64,000 nucleotides of DNA from Wuchereria bancrofti (Eukaryota > Nematoda > Chromadorea > Rhabditida > Onchocercidae). Below, one piece after another: positions 31,249 to 47,700 of this stretch. The position numbers and the translations under genes are program-made. How positions within the stretch are numbered: position 1 is the stretch's first letter; every line of letters starts with the position of its first letter. The notes beneath the pieces were generated by a model. That model did not search any database, was not told where the DNA came from, and was given only the letters and a program-made list of their open reading frames with translations. The stretch spans positions 1,346,194-1,410,193 of the forward strand of contig SSBO01000012.1 of assembly GCA_005281725.1 (NCBI GenBank). Direction: 5' to 3'.

Positions 31249-34200
31249 TCAGTGCACCATCTTTTCCAGCGGTTCATTTAGAGGTTTTAAGGAGAAACAA
31301 TAAACCCTGAGGTGCGCACATAATTGCCGAATGATCATAACGCAGTATAATGACAGACTAGCATAAGCATACACCTTAAAATAGATTACGACCAATTATA
31401 AAACGATATTGATATATTCTACATAAAGGTAATCTTCAAAACCGTCAACATTATGCCAAGCTTGCTAGGCTGACAAGATGCTTCAGATGCACCATGTGAC
31501 TGTGAATGCGTATTAAGCATAACGTAAAATATGCTTCAAAGGTCAATCCATTCCATCATTTCACTGTTTAAACTACCAATAGCTCGTTCATATAAATAAA
31601 ACGAAGCTTCACTTTAAAGTGAAGCATTAAAACCCTGTCAGATATTTTTGCCTTTAATTTTTCCATCCTTTTCATTTATAAAAACAAATTATGAGTATTG
31701 ATTTTAAGGAATTGATTGAAATGACTATTTCAACTAATTGTAATTAAGTGTTAATATATATAGTCGAAAGAATAAAAAACTAACTGGATAATGAAAATAA
31801 AAAAAAAAAAAAACTTACTGTTGCACAAAGGAGAAGATAGAACTCGTCCAGTGGCATATCGTAATACTGATTAAGCATCATCATCAAAGGTGAGAGATAA
31901 ATCCAATCCCACATCGCTAATTCACTGCGACTCATATGAGCCAATATTAATCTGCAAACTTTTGCAGGCCAATTTTTCCAGTTTTCCCATTACCAACATC
32001 TATTCAGAATGCTTCTATTGATAAGGAACATCGGCAAAGAAAAAACTATGTACTGTCCCGTTGCAATTTTAATAATCATTTCCTCATTGTTTTAAAAATC
32101 CTTTACATCTGAGATAACAATAAATCAAAACCAAGCATGGTTTTTAAAAGTCCCGCTCTTTAACGTGCTTTTACTTTCGGTACATAAATTTATGATTTTT
32201 TAATTCAAACTACCCATAATATGTTAACTTGTGGAAGCAGATGTGTAATGAAAATGGGAATATACAATAATGTAAGCTTACCTCATGGTGGCTTTCGTTG
32301 ATACTGCACCAAGACATAAAGTAAACAAAGTGATATGGTCATCATAAACTGCTGTCACAGATTTACTGTATATCATGCAAAACGGTGTTATCATCATCAG
32401 CAGTGGTATTAGAGGTGATAAAACAGATGTATCCTGAAATATATATATATATTTTTTTTTAAATTAAAAAAGAAATTGCATTTAAAAAAAAAAATTGATG
32501 AAACCTATAACCAAAAGAGACTTCAAACCGAATCCTTCCTTCGAACTTACCGCAACAGTAGATCCATTCTTCCCAACACCTTCAGTAACGACATCTACAA
32601 GATAATCACCAATCTGCGACATGCACATTAAGGAAGAGATGAAAATAGCCACATGTTTTAAACTGATATGTAGGAACTGAAAGAAACTAGATCTCTTTAG
32701 CAAAAGAACTCAAACTGACTTCTCGGTTCCAAAATGCTTCATATACCCATATATTACCGTCAAAACTAGGAAGCAACAGTTTTAAAATAACCTTCTCTGT
32801 CCAAAAACCTGTGCCAAATATAGATGTCATTAACAGGACGACTAATATGGTCATTTGTGCCTCAGTGACGTCAAATCTGCAAAAGCAAAACATTGTGACA
32901 ATTTTTTCTGTAGAAGGAGATTAAGATTCAAATTCTATTTGCTTTGAAACAGACAGACATCCTGAAACCAAATAATAAATCACATAAAAAATGAAAAAAA
33001 AAAAAAAAAACTTGCTTTGCGAATTTTAAGCGCCCCGTGCAATAAGTGCTCCAGTGTGCACAATAAAAAAGTACAACAGATAAAACAGTTACAAACAGCA
33101 CCATGTAACGTTCCTGCCCCAGTAACATTGCGTAACAAATATTTAGTGTGACAAGTACTGAAATGTTCACATGAGTGCAAAATAAATTATTAAATGAGTT
33201 TGAAAGAAATGACAGCAGAAATGAAATCATCGCATTTGCATAATGATGAGTTAGAAAGCAGTTAAAGCTATGCGATTTCCTACAGCAAATATCAATTTAC
33301 ATCTAAACAACAAACCTTGCGACATGGCATCACAACCATGATCGAGTAGTTCACCTAGGGGCGAACTAGAGCCTGTACGACGAGCTTGCTTCCCATCAGT
33401 AGCATCCAATGTTTGGTACAAAAATACTCCAAGTGCTGCTTGGAAATATGCCCAAGATGATGCCTGTAATAAAAGCGGTAACTGCTTTATAAATTTGTGC
33501 GCTTTACTTTATTTCTAAACGGTTGTATCCAAATTTATTAACATAAATGATAGACTGCTTATAATGGACATGGAAGTTAAAACTTACAGCAACTTTGGCA
33601 TCATACGAGAAACAAGCCAAGATGAGTACAGTTACAAGGTTTATAAAAAATCCCGATATAGTGATTACATTTGGAGAAATCCACATAGGATAAAATCGAA
33701 CCACATATTCCCAGAATCTGGAATGCACTTAGTAACAAGACCGATGTTTTTCGGGCTGCTTTTAATTTCACATCCTAATTACATACTTTTAGAAAAATTC
33801 ATTGGAAAATCTATTACTATCTTCGTGTTTCCAATTCTACTGCTAGCACATTAATAGAACATTAAAAGGACTTTCTAAAGATGAAAAGAATGAAAATTCG
33901 CGAGTAGTTTAATTTTTTTGTAAACTTGATAAATTTAAAAACAGGAGTAAACTAGCAAGAAAGCCATTTTAAAACATACCGTTTCATGCAGTACTCATCG
34001 AGCCAAGATATATCAACTGCGGAATATTTGTGCTCCCGCAAACGGTTCATTTGTGCAACTCGAAGCTGGCAATCACCTTCCAAATAATCTTCCCATGCAT
34101 TACGTACTGACCACTTCACATATTCCATAGTTCTCTAAATTCTCCATATAAATACCTAGGTTACAAAAGCTACCAACGATATCTAAATAATCCAAGAGTT

Positions 34201-37200
34201 CGTATCATAAAAAAACTTCAGTCATTCGAACAAAGAAAAACAGATAGAACATCAGTACCTCCATGATTGTAAATTCGCGATTAATAAGCAGAGGCAAAAG
34301 GGCACACGGAAGCACCAAGAATTCGATACGATGTGTATCATGATTTCGGTCATAAGTTGCTTTAAATTTATTCTCTGTGATAATATTATAAAAAAAGCAC
34401 TGAAGTCTATGCTTGTTGCACTGGAGAAACAGAACAAAAAGAAAGCTAGGAGAAGGAATGTTATCCAACTACAGCACTAGTTATGACATCGCTGAACAAT
34501 ACAGATGATTTGCAATAAGCCTTGTTAACCGAAACCGGTAAAATCATAAGAAACTTCTACTGGAACAAATACCGGACAACAAATACTAATAAAGAAAAAC
34601 TATAAAAGGTGGTTTGAGCGAAGAGGAGCGGACAAAATGGAGAATACATGTGAACGGTCAAACATGAAGACTTGCTTTTATAGTACCAAGGACCAGTCAA
34701 TCCCATATGCATCGTTACATCTAGTAGAAATGGAACCAAAAATGGTTGCCTTGACCTTTGAGATTGTTCTCCTATCTCAAGTTTCCATTGCCCATTTCAT
34801 AAGCACACGAATTACTGTATCGTCTCATACGAGAAGCCTCAGCCAGCACCTATTGTTACTGGTTTAATAAGCATGTGTTTATGCTTAACTCTTTGTAGCA
34901 TTAAACATAGCACAAGACCTATACATTTGTAAAAAGCACTATACTTTTTCTCACCAATCATTTCCTTAAAACACTAAAAGGTTATCAAATTAGACAAATA
35001 GATTTCCGACACCTAATACCTATTACCATTTTGCTTTTGTGAAGGTACTACTGTAACGCAGGCCACGTCATCTTTTACTTTCCAAAAAGAACAGCAAAAT
35101 GCACCGTTTTCTGGACACTAAAAATTTTTGTGTTATCAGCAGATTCTGAAGAGAAACAGAAGATTAATCAAAATCACACATAGCTTTTTATAGGTTAGAG
35201 GTAATTGATTCGATAGCATAAAAGAAGCTGCGGACAGTACTGTATAGGGGAAATATATTATTCTTCCTATACAATTTCCTTTAGAGAGAAATAATTAAAG
35301 TTCTTATTTGCTGATTATGCAATAAATTCAGGCTGTAATTTCATATTTCATTGTTAAGGCTTTTTAGAATTCAACATGATTTGTATTAAAAAGTGAAAAC
35401 TAAACTAAAAGTTGAGCAAAAATAGTGGCTAAGACATGAAATTTACAGGCAAAAATACAAAGCGAGAAACAGAAACATCGTATAAATTGTCATTCATTCG
35501 CAAGCATCTTGAAATCATGATGTTTGTGTGTGCTACCAATTTAAAGATTAGTTATACTATATACAGAATAACGGCGCTTCCTGAGAATTTGACGTTAGTA
35601 TAAGTATTCTAAGTGTACCTAAGTAGAAGTAAAACAGAAGAAATGAAGATTTCTTCTGTTTTAGATGGTTAATATTTATAGACGGTTACTATTTAATTTT
35701 ACGATTCTGGATAGATTTGATAGAGATGGTAACTATTTAATTTTACGATTCTTGCTATTTGTTCTCCATGTCTTCGTAAATACTACCTAGCAGTTGTTCC
35801 CTTTTGTGTAAAGTAACACTGCTTAGGCAAAGTGTGATTAAAGAACCAGACTGTATAAAATGTGTTTCAAAATATCCCGAATTTGAAATGCTCATCCTTG
35901 CTTCTTTACCGCAACGCTCAACTTTTAATGAATCCATTTCCGCAAAATGAAATTTAAATGCCCATTTTTAGCTTCATTTCCAATTTGATATGACATAGCC
36001 ATTACATTTTAAATAAAGTCCATATAAGCAATAAGCAATAAAAAAAAGTGAAGTATTTCTTTTTTCTGTGCAACGAAAAACAAAATAAAAAGGACAGCAG
36101 AACAGGACAATAAGATACAGAAGAAAGCAGAGCTGCAATTTAAGATAATGATAGGAAGTGAACAAATTTTTTGTAAATGACTTTTTTTGCATAGTCATCC
36201 GTTAGACCTTCTGAACAAACAAATGAACAGATGCATAGAGCACGCACATGGGAAAATATTTCTGCCATTTTAGTCACAGAAACAGTTTAACAACTATGCT
36301 TTAAGAACGAAACATGAGAAAAGGTTAATGTAGGATTTATCTATATCTACTCTCAATAGATGAGAATAAATATAGATAAGTCCTACATTTGACTGTTAAG
36401 TAAGCAGTAGTAAATCGTTAACATAAGTTGACAGTTGCCTAATTCAAATTTCTACCTACACGGATCTCTTTCACAAACGCCTATATCCTGAATATTTTAT
36501 TGAGATGTGAAGCAAATGAGAAGCAGGAAACGTTGTAATATGACGTTACACGAACATCTCTTAAACGTTATAATATGAATATCTCTTAAAAAGCAAGGAA
36601 AAATTATACGATAGATTTATCAAATTAGCCTTGAACGGAAAGGGTTGTTCGGCCTTGAAATCAGACAGTATGAGAAGAAACGACAAACATGTGCTTAACT
36701 CTACAAAACCGTGGTGAGCAAAGAATGTTCTTTTAACAAATGCGGTGTCATTGTTGGTACATGGTACCATATCAGTAACAATAACGTCACGTCAACGTTT
36801 ATGAGCATTCTTCGTTCATTCCAAACTTCTTATTTTGCAAGTTTATTATGAAGGAATAAAACTGTTGACTTTTTTTATCATCCCTCCAATCATAAATTCA
36901 TGAAAGACGTGTTATATTGGTCATCCCAGAGGTTCAAATTAAAAGATTCTGATTTGAATTTTTGGGAAAAAGAAACGTGACATTTTTTAATTCATATATT
37001 ACCAACTCCATTACCTTGTTAATGCTGCGATAAATCGTGAACAAAAAATAAATAAATGAGCAAAATAAAAGAAACAGTAGGAAGTAACATGCAAAAAACG
37101 CTGAATTATATACAAGCAAGATACCTCAAAGCGTGCACGACAGGAGTATTTGTTCACGAAACTTCGGGCATTTCTTACACCATAGCGACGTTCAAACTCA

Positions 37201-38244
37201 CGTGATAAATGTCGTGATGTTGGTCGTACCCAACCATAACTCCGCTCTTCACCATTCATCACACCCTTAAATGTTAAACCACCCTTAACTTCATAACTTC
37301 ACATAATAAAGCTACGTTCATAAAATATAAAATTCAACCACTACTTATCCTCCGTACTACACTGAAAACAAACGACATCGGAAAATTACAAAACTTCCAA
37401 CAAGATTTTATAAAATACATATGCGGCATCAAACGACAGTAACTAAAACAGCATTTCCAAGCTTCGACAAAAAAAGAAAAGCAGTCAACAAATATTGGGC
37501 AATCAGTTATAACGTGTGATAAAACTATTAACCGTTGCGTTTTCAACTCTTTACTCGCATTTTTTGATGCATTACAAAAGTTCTCAATACTTTCACTACA
37601 ATTAGCATGCATAAAACATCAACATACATCAATTCTATATGGAAAATATCAAATAGAACAACACAAAACAAAAAGTCCTTTGAAAGGACAAGAAAGTGCA
37701 AACACTAAACAAGCAGACGTTCAAACAGGAAATGTTGAATGATACCTAAGAAAATAATCAGTTTATATATTATAGGAATTACTAATACACACACATTAAC
37801 GACCAGTTACTAAGTATGTCTGAAACTACACTGTTCTCAGAATGCTAAATGTATGGAAATACTAATCTATTTCATTCGATGTTCTAAGCTTCAGGAATAA
37901 GGATCTAATAGCATCTGCAGTTTAACATACAAGATTTAGGAAGCCTTATATATACTCTGGAAAAGTTTACCAATCGGACAAACAGCTAAATAGTTATTCA
38001 GTGTAATGGAACTTGCGATGCTCTGATATGCTTCAAATATATACAGGCATCGTAATACGGAAAGTAGAGGATAGTGATCTTTAGTAATTATCATGGTAAA
38101 GATCTACAATCTGTCTTTTAGAGGGAAGTGTAAAATGTATATATAAGCAGTAAATGAACCGGTGGAACAAAATAAACCTACCTGTGCATGGTTGAAGGAG
38201 GTCCAGAGGGGAGGTACTCGACGTGACCTTCCACTGACGTCCAT
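31249..38244 (-). CDS. cept: Choline/ethanolamine phosphotransferase (CEPT family), 11 exons, 481 aa
   Basis: Integral membrane enzyme that transfers phosphocholine or phosphoethanolamine from the CDP-alcohol to diacylglycerol, the last step of the Kennedy pathway, in ER-type membranes. Exons: 38244-38182, 37265-37125, 34134-33980, 33717-33588, 33463-33316, 33157-33016, 32876-32747, 32676-32551, 32433-32282, 31951-31819, 31374-31249. The CDP-alcohol phosphotransferase motif DG-x2-AR-x8-G-x3-D-x3-D is complete at residues 186-208. Other CEPT landmarks are [33 protein letters not shown] and the C-terminal [13 protein letters not shown]. Several hydrophobic segments follow. Met71 gives a 411-residue protein, close to human CEPT1; exons 1-2 add 70 residues without recognisable domain. 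The exon ending at 33016 uses a GC donor. The donor at 32747 is a choice; an in-phase alternative lies about 13 codons later. Confidence 0.9.
31606..31625. repeat. Perfect 20-bp palindrome in a CEPT intron
   Basis: GCTTCACTTTAAAGTGAAGC equals its own reverse complement. It lies in the intron between the last two CEPT exons. Confidence 0.9.
34135..37124. other. 3-kb CEPT intron of higher complexity
   Basis: Much longer than the other introns of the gene and less simple in sequence. Contains a hairpin at 36327-36389 and a 25-bp direct repeat at 35684-35708 and 35728-35752 (one mismatch, period 44). Short open frames on both strands show no family likeness. The acceptor at 34135-34136 could also serve a trans-spliced short isoform starting at Met71. 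Confidence 0.5.
36327..36389. repeat. 63-nt intronic hairpin with 20-bp arms
   Basis: Arm 36327-36346 (AATGTAGGATTTATCTATAT) pairs with 36370-36389 at 19 of 20 positions; the single difference is a G-T/U type pair. The 23-base loop contains a shorter imperfect stem (CTCTCA with TGAGAA). Size and shape resemble a microRNA precursor, but a small inverted-repeat element is equally possible. Confidence 0.7.
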
Positions 38245-38251
38245 AACAGAC

Positions 38252-38259
38252 CTGCAGAG
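38252..38259 (-). promoter_or_regulatory. Putative spliced-leader acceptor of the CEPT gene
   Basis: CTCTGCAG ends seven bases before the ATG at 38244, and an in-frame TGA lies 18 bases upstream of the ATG. This supports 38244 as the first coding ATG. Confidence 0.5.
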
Positions 38260-41200
38260 TCATTTTAATCAGTTTTTTCTTTATCTTGACTATCGCTAAC
38301 AATATGCAAAAACAGTCTTGGATTTCTTCGAAAAGACATTCTCGAGGAGAGTGAAAACTGATACTTTTCTCTACAAAACATTTCTTCATCTCAAGCAATA
38401 TCCAGAAAATTTAACGGATGACTATAAGCTGTAACTAAAAAGAACAAAAGTCATTACTTCAACGATACATATCAGTAACGCTTAGCATAATTGTAGGGAA
38501 AAAGGGAGGAAGAATGAAAAACCTTTCTTTCACTATCGAATATGTCTCTAAAACATGCAAGAGTTTGTCATTGAAAAAAATCAAATCTCTCTCTGTACAA
38601 AGGCTGCTATTAGTATTTCATTTCTTTCCATCATATAATTTACAATTAGTACTTTAATTGCATATTTCGAATGTACACTTCGAAACTACTCACCAACAGC
38701 ATATACAATTCCGCAAATAAATGCAGACAACAATCCGACAACCCAAAGTTATGATACAATGAAAGCTAAAAGCCAGTAACTTCCTATAATAACAGTAGGA
38801 TAAACAACAACATTTATCATTGCCCCCTTATTTGTCACCCATCCATAATCATCTCTCTTATCATTTATGTGTCCTCTTCATCTTCGCAGCAATACCTTTC
38901 ACATTCCTCTCAATTCAAAATCATTGTCATCCACTTTCTTCCCATATATCTTTTCGGCTCTCCTCATTAAACACCATATTTCCTGCTACTAATACAGGGA
39001 GAAAAATTGATTAACTCTCACTGTTTTCCCACGGCACCAACTAACCCAGCGACCCACAAAAAAAAAAAGAAAAAAAAACCTCCAGCACAAAGCTTCATTT
39101 TATACGGCCCCCAATGATCTGTTATCTTGAGACGAAACGAAAATTGTTCGTCCCCAGCAATAAAACGATGCAAGCTATTGCGAGGAGCTTCAACAGGGGA
39201 AGTTGTATATTAAGGACTCATTTATGAGGTATAGTATAAACCTAAGTGGTCCATTCATTTCTTGATATTTTCGATAAAGCCGTAAAATGTAATTAACGTA
39301 GGAGTGTTTAAGGGTTCAAATTGCGGATAGATATTTTATAGAACCGAAAAGATGGACATGTACAGTAGATATACCTTGGCTGCAGGTAAGTAAGATATCA
39401 TTCTTGATGGGAAAACATGCTAAAGTTTAAACAAGGATCAACAAGAATCAAAGTGCAATGCTAGCTGAAAGTCGAACTGCACGACAAAGCAAAATTTACA
39501 ATTAATCAACTGAATCATGAATCGTTATTTGTCGTCCAATAAGGGAGGAGATTTAAACGAAGATTCTGGAGATGTGCAAATTTTGATAAAAGTTAATTTT
39601 GAGAATAATTCAACGGTTGTAAAAACATCATTTTGACAATTTAACAACAACGGATTTTAATAGTGGCACTAGAAATATATGCAATAGCAGTGGTTGAAAC
39701 GGTTAACAACAAGAAAATAATGTACGACAACGTAGTAAACATTCAGTGGATTGTTTAATATTATCCAGTATTTACTCTATCTTGTTATCGTGTAACTGTA
39801 ATATTACACAATATCATAAGTATATTATCATAAGTAATTATTTGTTATCATATAAATGCAATAATATATAATATCATATATTATCATATAAGTAATTGCT
39901 TATTATCATATAAATGCAGTATTATATAAATATCATATAAGATTAATAAAGGTTATTGTTAATGTAATGGAATTATACTAACGAGGAAAATGAATGTGAA
40001 GACCTTTTCTGATACGCATTATATCTATCAGTTGATAAAGTTGCAAAGTATTTTTTATCAGTTATATATATATATATATATATGATGTTGGGGACTAGAA
40101 TTAAATATCAATAACAATCATCAATTATTGCATATCAAGATGGATTAATAAGACTAGTTAATATATGATCGAATATTTTTGAAAATAAGAAATAAAGATT
40201 GTTGGTATTTTGTTGGGAATGGATCAATTTGTTAGGATAAGAGTGAAATTTTTAATTTAAAAAAATAAAAAAAGTAAAATAGGAGTAAAGAAGAAAAAGT
40301 CCTAAAAATGCTTCTAAAAAAATATAAAATGCAGTGCTATTTCATATTTAATACTCGTATTTCAGGGAAACTCAAAGCATTCTTATTTCAGGTTAAATGC
40401 ATATTTCTGAAATTTTTTGGATTCTTTTTTTTTTTTTTTGTTTGGAGGGGTGATCAATCAATCGATCACAACGAGAAAGGATAAAAAACAAAAATTAAAA
40501 AAAGAAAAAAACAAATGATTTCGCTACTATGCGCTTCTGCCATGCAAACGACTGTGTAATTCAGTTAGAAAAACCAGTTTTATCACACAATCCTTTCACA
40601 TTTCTAACTGCTAACACAGCCAGTGATTTTATTACTCTTTCACATATGCTTTATCCTTCAAATTTTTCTGGAAAATTATCCCAAAAAGAAAAAAAAAAAT
40701 AAAAAGTTGTTTGTCTAGTAAATTGTTTAGTGATAGAATGTATTACCTCGTTTATTTAAATTTGAATCAAAAACAGATACCACACACAAAAAAAAAAAAA
40801 AAAGAAAAAAGAAAAAATGCAGTAGCGCAGATGACGACCAATAAACCATTGTAACTTTCGCAAATAAACAAGTTGTGTAAGAAAACATTCAGAATTATTA
40901 TTTTCAAAATTTAACAATCAGTTGTTACTCATCTTGCATTGAAATTTTCAGTGATATATTAGCTTAATTTAAATTAAAAAAAAAAAAAACAAAAAAAAAA
41001 CAAAAAAAAGAAAAAAAAAAGGAAAAAAGGAAAAGAGAAGACCTTCCATCCTTTTAAATTCATCATTCCTTTTTTTTTTATCCATACATTGTTTTTTTTC
41101 TTTTTCTTTCATTTTTTCTTCGATTTTCAAGAAAATGATTTCATTTTGAAATAATGAAAGTATTCGTAAGGATATCATTTACTCTGACATAATATATAAA

Positions 41201-41560
41201 TGTCATTTTTGAACATTTAAGTAGATTAGATATATACGGCAGGCAAGTCAATCATATATATATATATACATTGTTTTAGGAAAACGATAAAATAAGAGGA
41301 AATTTTCTTTTTTTTTTCTTTTTTATACAATTTGAAAAGAAAAAAAAAACAACACATATAGTTTAAAAAAAAAAAAAAAGAAAAAAAAAACAACACATAT
41401 AGTTTAAAAAAAAAAAAAAAGAAAAGAATAATACATTTTCTTTAATATCAGCTGAAATTTTTTCAAATTTTTTTTTTTTTTAACTTAATCATACAAAAAA
41501 AAAGGAGAAAAAAACCGATAATTGTTAATTTTGTCAATTTTTTTTTCTCTTGAATGCCAT
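38260..41560. other. Intergenic between the CEPT and MAP kinase genes
   Basis: About 3.3 kb. The CEPT-proximal 1.5 kb is fairly complex and may include the CEPT promoter; the rest becomes low-complexity with A/T runs. It contains the 59-bp minisatellite near 39.8 kb, TA dinucleotides at about 40066-40083 and AT at about 41253-41267, and a direct duplication of about 50 bp at 41341-41420. No gene recognised. Confidence 0.45.
39782..39941. repeat. Minisatellite, about 59-bp unit, 2.7 copies
   Basis: Three diverged units start at about 39782, 39841 and 39900, each beginning TT(G/A)TTATC(A/G)T and containing ATATCATA and TAAGTAATT blocks. Confidence 0.65.
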
Positions 41561-41568
41561 ATCAGCTA

Positions 41569-44773
<3,205 letters not shown>

Positions 44774-44774
44774 C

Positions 44775-44782
44775 CTAAAAAT
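44775..44782 (-). promoter_or_regulatory. Putative spliced-leader acceptor of the MAP kinase gene
   Basis: ATTTTTAG ends one base before the ATG at 44773, with an in-frame TGA just upstream. Confidence 0.5.
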
Positions 44783-47700
44783 TCACTGATCCTGAAAACT
44801 GAAAATTTAACCAAGCATACATAACGTAAACGAAAATTTTATGATTAGAGATTATAACGATCATTTTCCGTTTGATAAGAATTATAGAAATAAATATTAA
44901 ATATCCGATATCACTGATAATTAAATATATTGTTAAGTGTTGTTACAAACAATAATAAACTGGAACTGATACAAATTCATATCGCTATAACTGATTCATA
45001 TCACTCATTTCAACTAATGCAAAAAAAAAAGTTAAATATCTACCAGGGAGGGAGTGAAAGAAAAACAGAGAGAGAGAGAGAGAGGGAGAGGGAGAGTGAA
45101 AAAAAGGGAATTCATTGATAAAATAGTTGGAATAAACAAAATGCATATAAAAATAAATGTGAAGAGAATGAAATTTGATGAGTAAAAAGAAAAAAAAAAA
45201 AAGGAACGGAAAAGTGATAGCTTGATGTATCATACGGCATAACAATTCCATTTGTGAGCTATCAAATTTATAAGTGATAAAAAAAAAAAAAATTTTTTTT
45301 TCTATTTGCTTTTTAGAAAATGCATTATTTATGGATCACTTATATCTAATCTATTAATACTTAAATTTATATCACATTTGTTTGCAGGACATAAATGAAA
45401 ATTTGATAAATAAGTAAATTTGATAAATGGTATGTATGATGTGATGTGATATATATGCGATATACTTATCAAATTTTAAACATTTTCTAATCTTACTTTA
45501 AAAAAAAAGTACAGATGCTTAATTTATTGCTACATCTATGATTGCATATTTTATCTATACTTAAAAAAGGATCAGAGATATGATATCTCTTCCATAAAAT
45601 TCCTATCTCTTTTTTTTTCATAAGAATAATGAATATGGAATAAATCTTATATTATGTAGAAATTAAATGTTAAAAATTCCGTGCATATATATATATATAT
45701 ATATGAGGATGTGATAATGATATGATAGGAAAGAAAAGATGTTCTGATGATGTGATACAACGATAACATGAAATATTATGCACAATAACATTGTCAGTCC
45801 AGGAAACTTTTGAAAATTGTCTAAATAATAAATTTCGAAAATGCAAGTTGAAGAAAATATTGAACTTATACAGTAATAAAGTAAAAATTTTTGCAATGAA
45901 AAGTACAAGTGAATTGATGATAGTTCAAAATTGTAATCATAAAAAAAGAAAAATGTTTCATTTTTTCTCAAAAATTGTAGAACTATTTGAAAGGTAAAAG
46001 GTTATGCGTACAGTAAAGTGCAGTGGTTTTTTTTCCTTTTTTTTTCGATGAAAACATTGATAAAATTAAAATAAAATTATAATACAAATAAAAATTAATT
46101 TAAATTGAAAATATATCGTCATCTTTATTTCACTCTTTTGATACATTATAACCTTCCGATTATACTGAATTTTTTTCCTTAAATATTAAACGAATTCAAT
46201 TTCAAAATGGAGACTGATTGTGTTTCATTTTCAGGAATAAAACTTAAATTTAATTTAAATTCAGTATTCTACAAATCACACACCATGAATTCAACAACAG
46301 CAATGCATTTGGCTTATACTTATCAGTAGCGTTCAGTGCAAAATATAGCATATAATAACAAATTTTCATCAACAAAAAATAAAAAAAAATAACAAACCAA
46401 AATTTAAAAAAAATTTTCAATGTTAATAACAATATAGATAAACCAAGTAAGTATGAAAGAGAATTACTGAAAAAGAGATACTACGTAAATATATGAAAAG
46501 GACGATCAACAAAAAAAAAAAAAAATGAATCTTAGAAAACACATTTATATCGCATCAGTTCATCGAATATATTCATTTAAATGTACATAATTATGTAAAC
46601 TTTCAATTGAATCACTAAATTTTTTCAAAAAATAAAAAGTAAAAAAAAATTAAAAATTAAAAAAATAAAGGACTGAAAATATGGCTCACCAAAAAATGTG
46701 CCGGGAAAAAAAGTTAACACGGATGACTTGTGATATTGGACAATTTAAAAAGAAAAAAAAAATTAAAAAATGTCATCAAAATTTGTCATATCAACATTTT
46801 ATACATATCATACATACATATAAATGCAAAAAGGATTGCTATCACATCATATCAGTTTAAATCAAATTTCTAAAAATATATAATAAAAACAAAGAAAAAA
46901 AAAAGCGATAATAAATTTAACATGAAATGCTTCTAAATGTCTAAAATTTCCATAGAAAATAATTGATCAAAATTAAGAAATTATTATTTTAATTGTTATA
47001 AAATTAAAAATTAGATATTAACATTTTCATATAAATGATATCAAATAAATTTTATCATAGACAAAGTGTAAAATTAAACGTAAGAATTGTATGTTAGACG
47101 TATCAGATATTAACAAATCATAAAATTAGTAAAATGACACAAATGCACTAAGTACATTTAAGCAAACAAAATAAATATTAATTTTTTTATTTCATTTTAT
47201 TTATTTTTTTTTTTTTTTTGCTAGGTAGCAAAGGAAGTAGCAATCAAAACAGATATTTTTTTGTTAAACAAACAAATATTTTACATTAGAAACAACATCA
47301 TCATATTGTGATTAAAAAAGAAAAGGAAATAGGTTTGTTAAGTGAATGAATCATCAAATGTGACATTTACATCAATAGATGGGACAAATGAACCTGCGTG
47401 GACAATTTTTATTTTACTACATTTCATCCATTGGGATGATTTCCTTTCATAATTAATTATCAGAAATAAACACAACCATAATTCATTTAATAAATGAATT
47501 AAAAGAAAATGATTTAACATTTTGGACAAAATTTTTTCTTTTTGCATTTCAAAAGTTTAAGCTTAAGCATAAATTTAAGTTTAAGCTTAAATCATCTTTC
47601 ATTCATTTATTCAAAATATGAATGAAATATTAAAATGAAAAGATGACTATGGGTAATGCAAAATGTCAAATTGATGACATTATTGTATAATATTCTTTGA

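Noticed and set aside
31421..31560. Possible C-terminal CEPT exon with short open frames
   Set aside because: No in-phase acceptor gives a family-like tail, whereas 31374-31249 joins in phase and encodes the conserved [13 protein letters not shown] end.
33564..33854. 96-codon plus-strand frame
   Set aside because: Antisense of a CEPT exon and its flanking introns.
47560..47600. TTTAAGCTTAAGC words suggesting telomere-like or repeat DNA
   Set aside because: Not the nematode telomere unit TTAGGC and only two or three copies.
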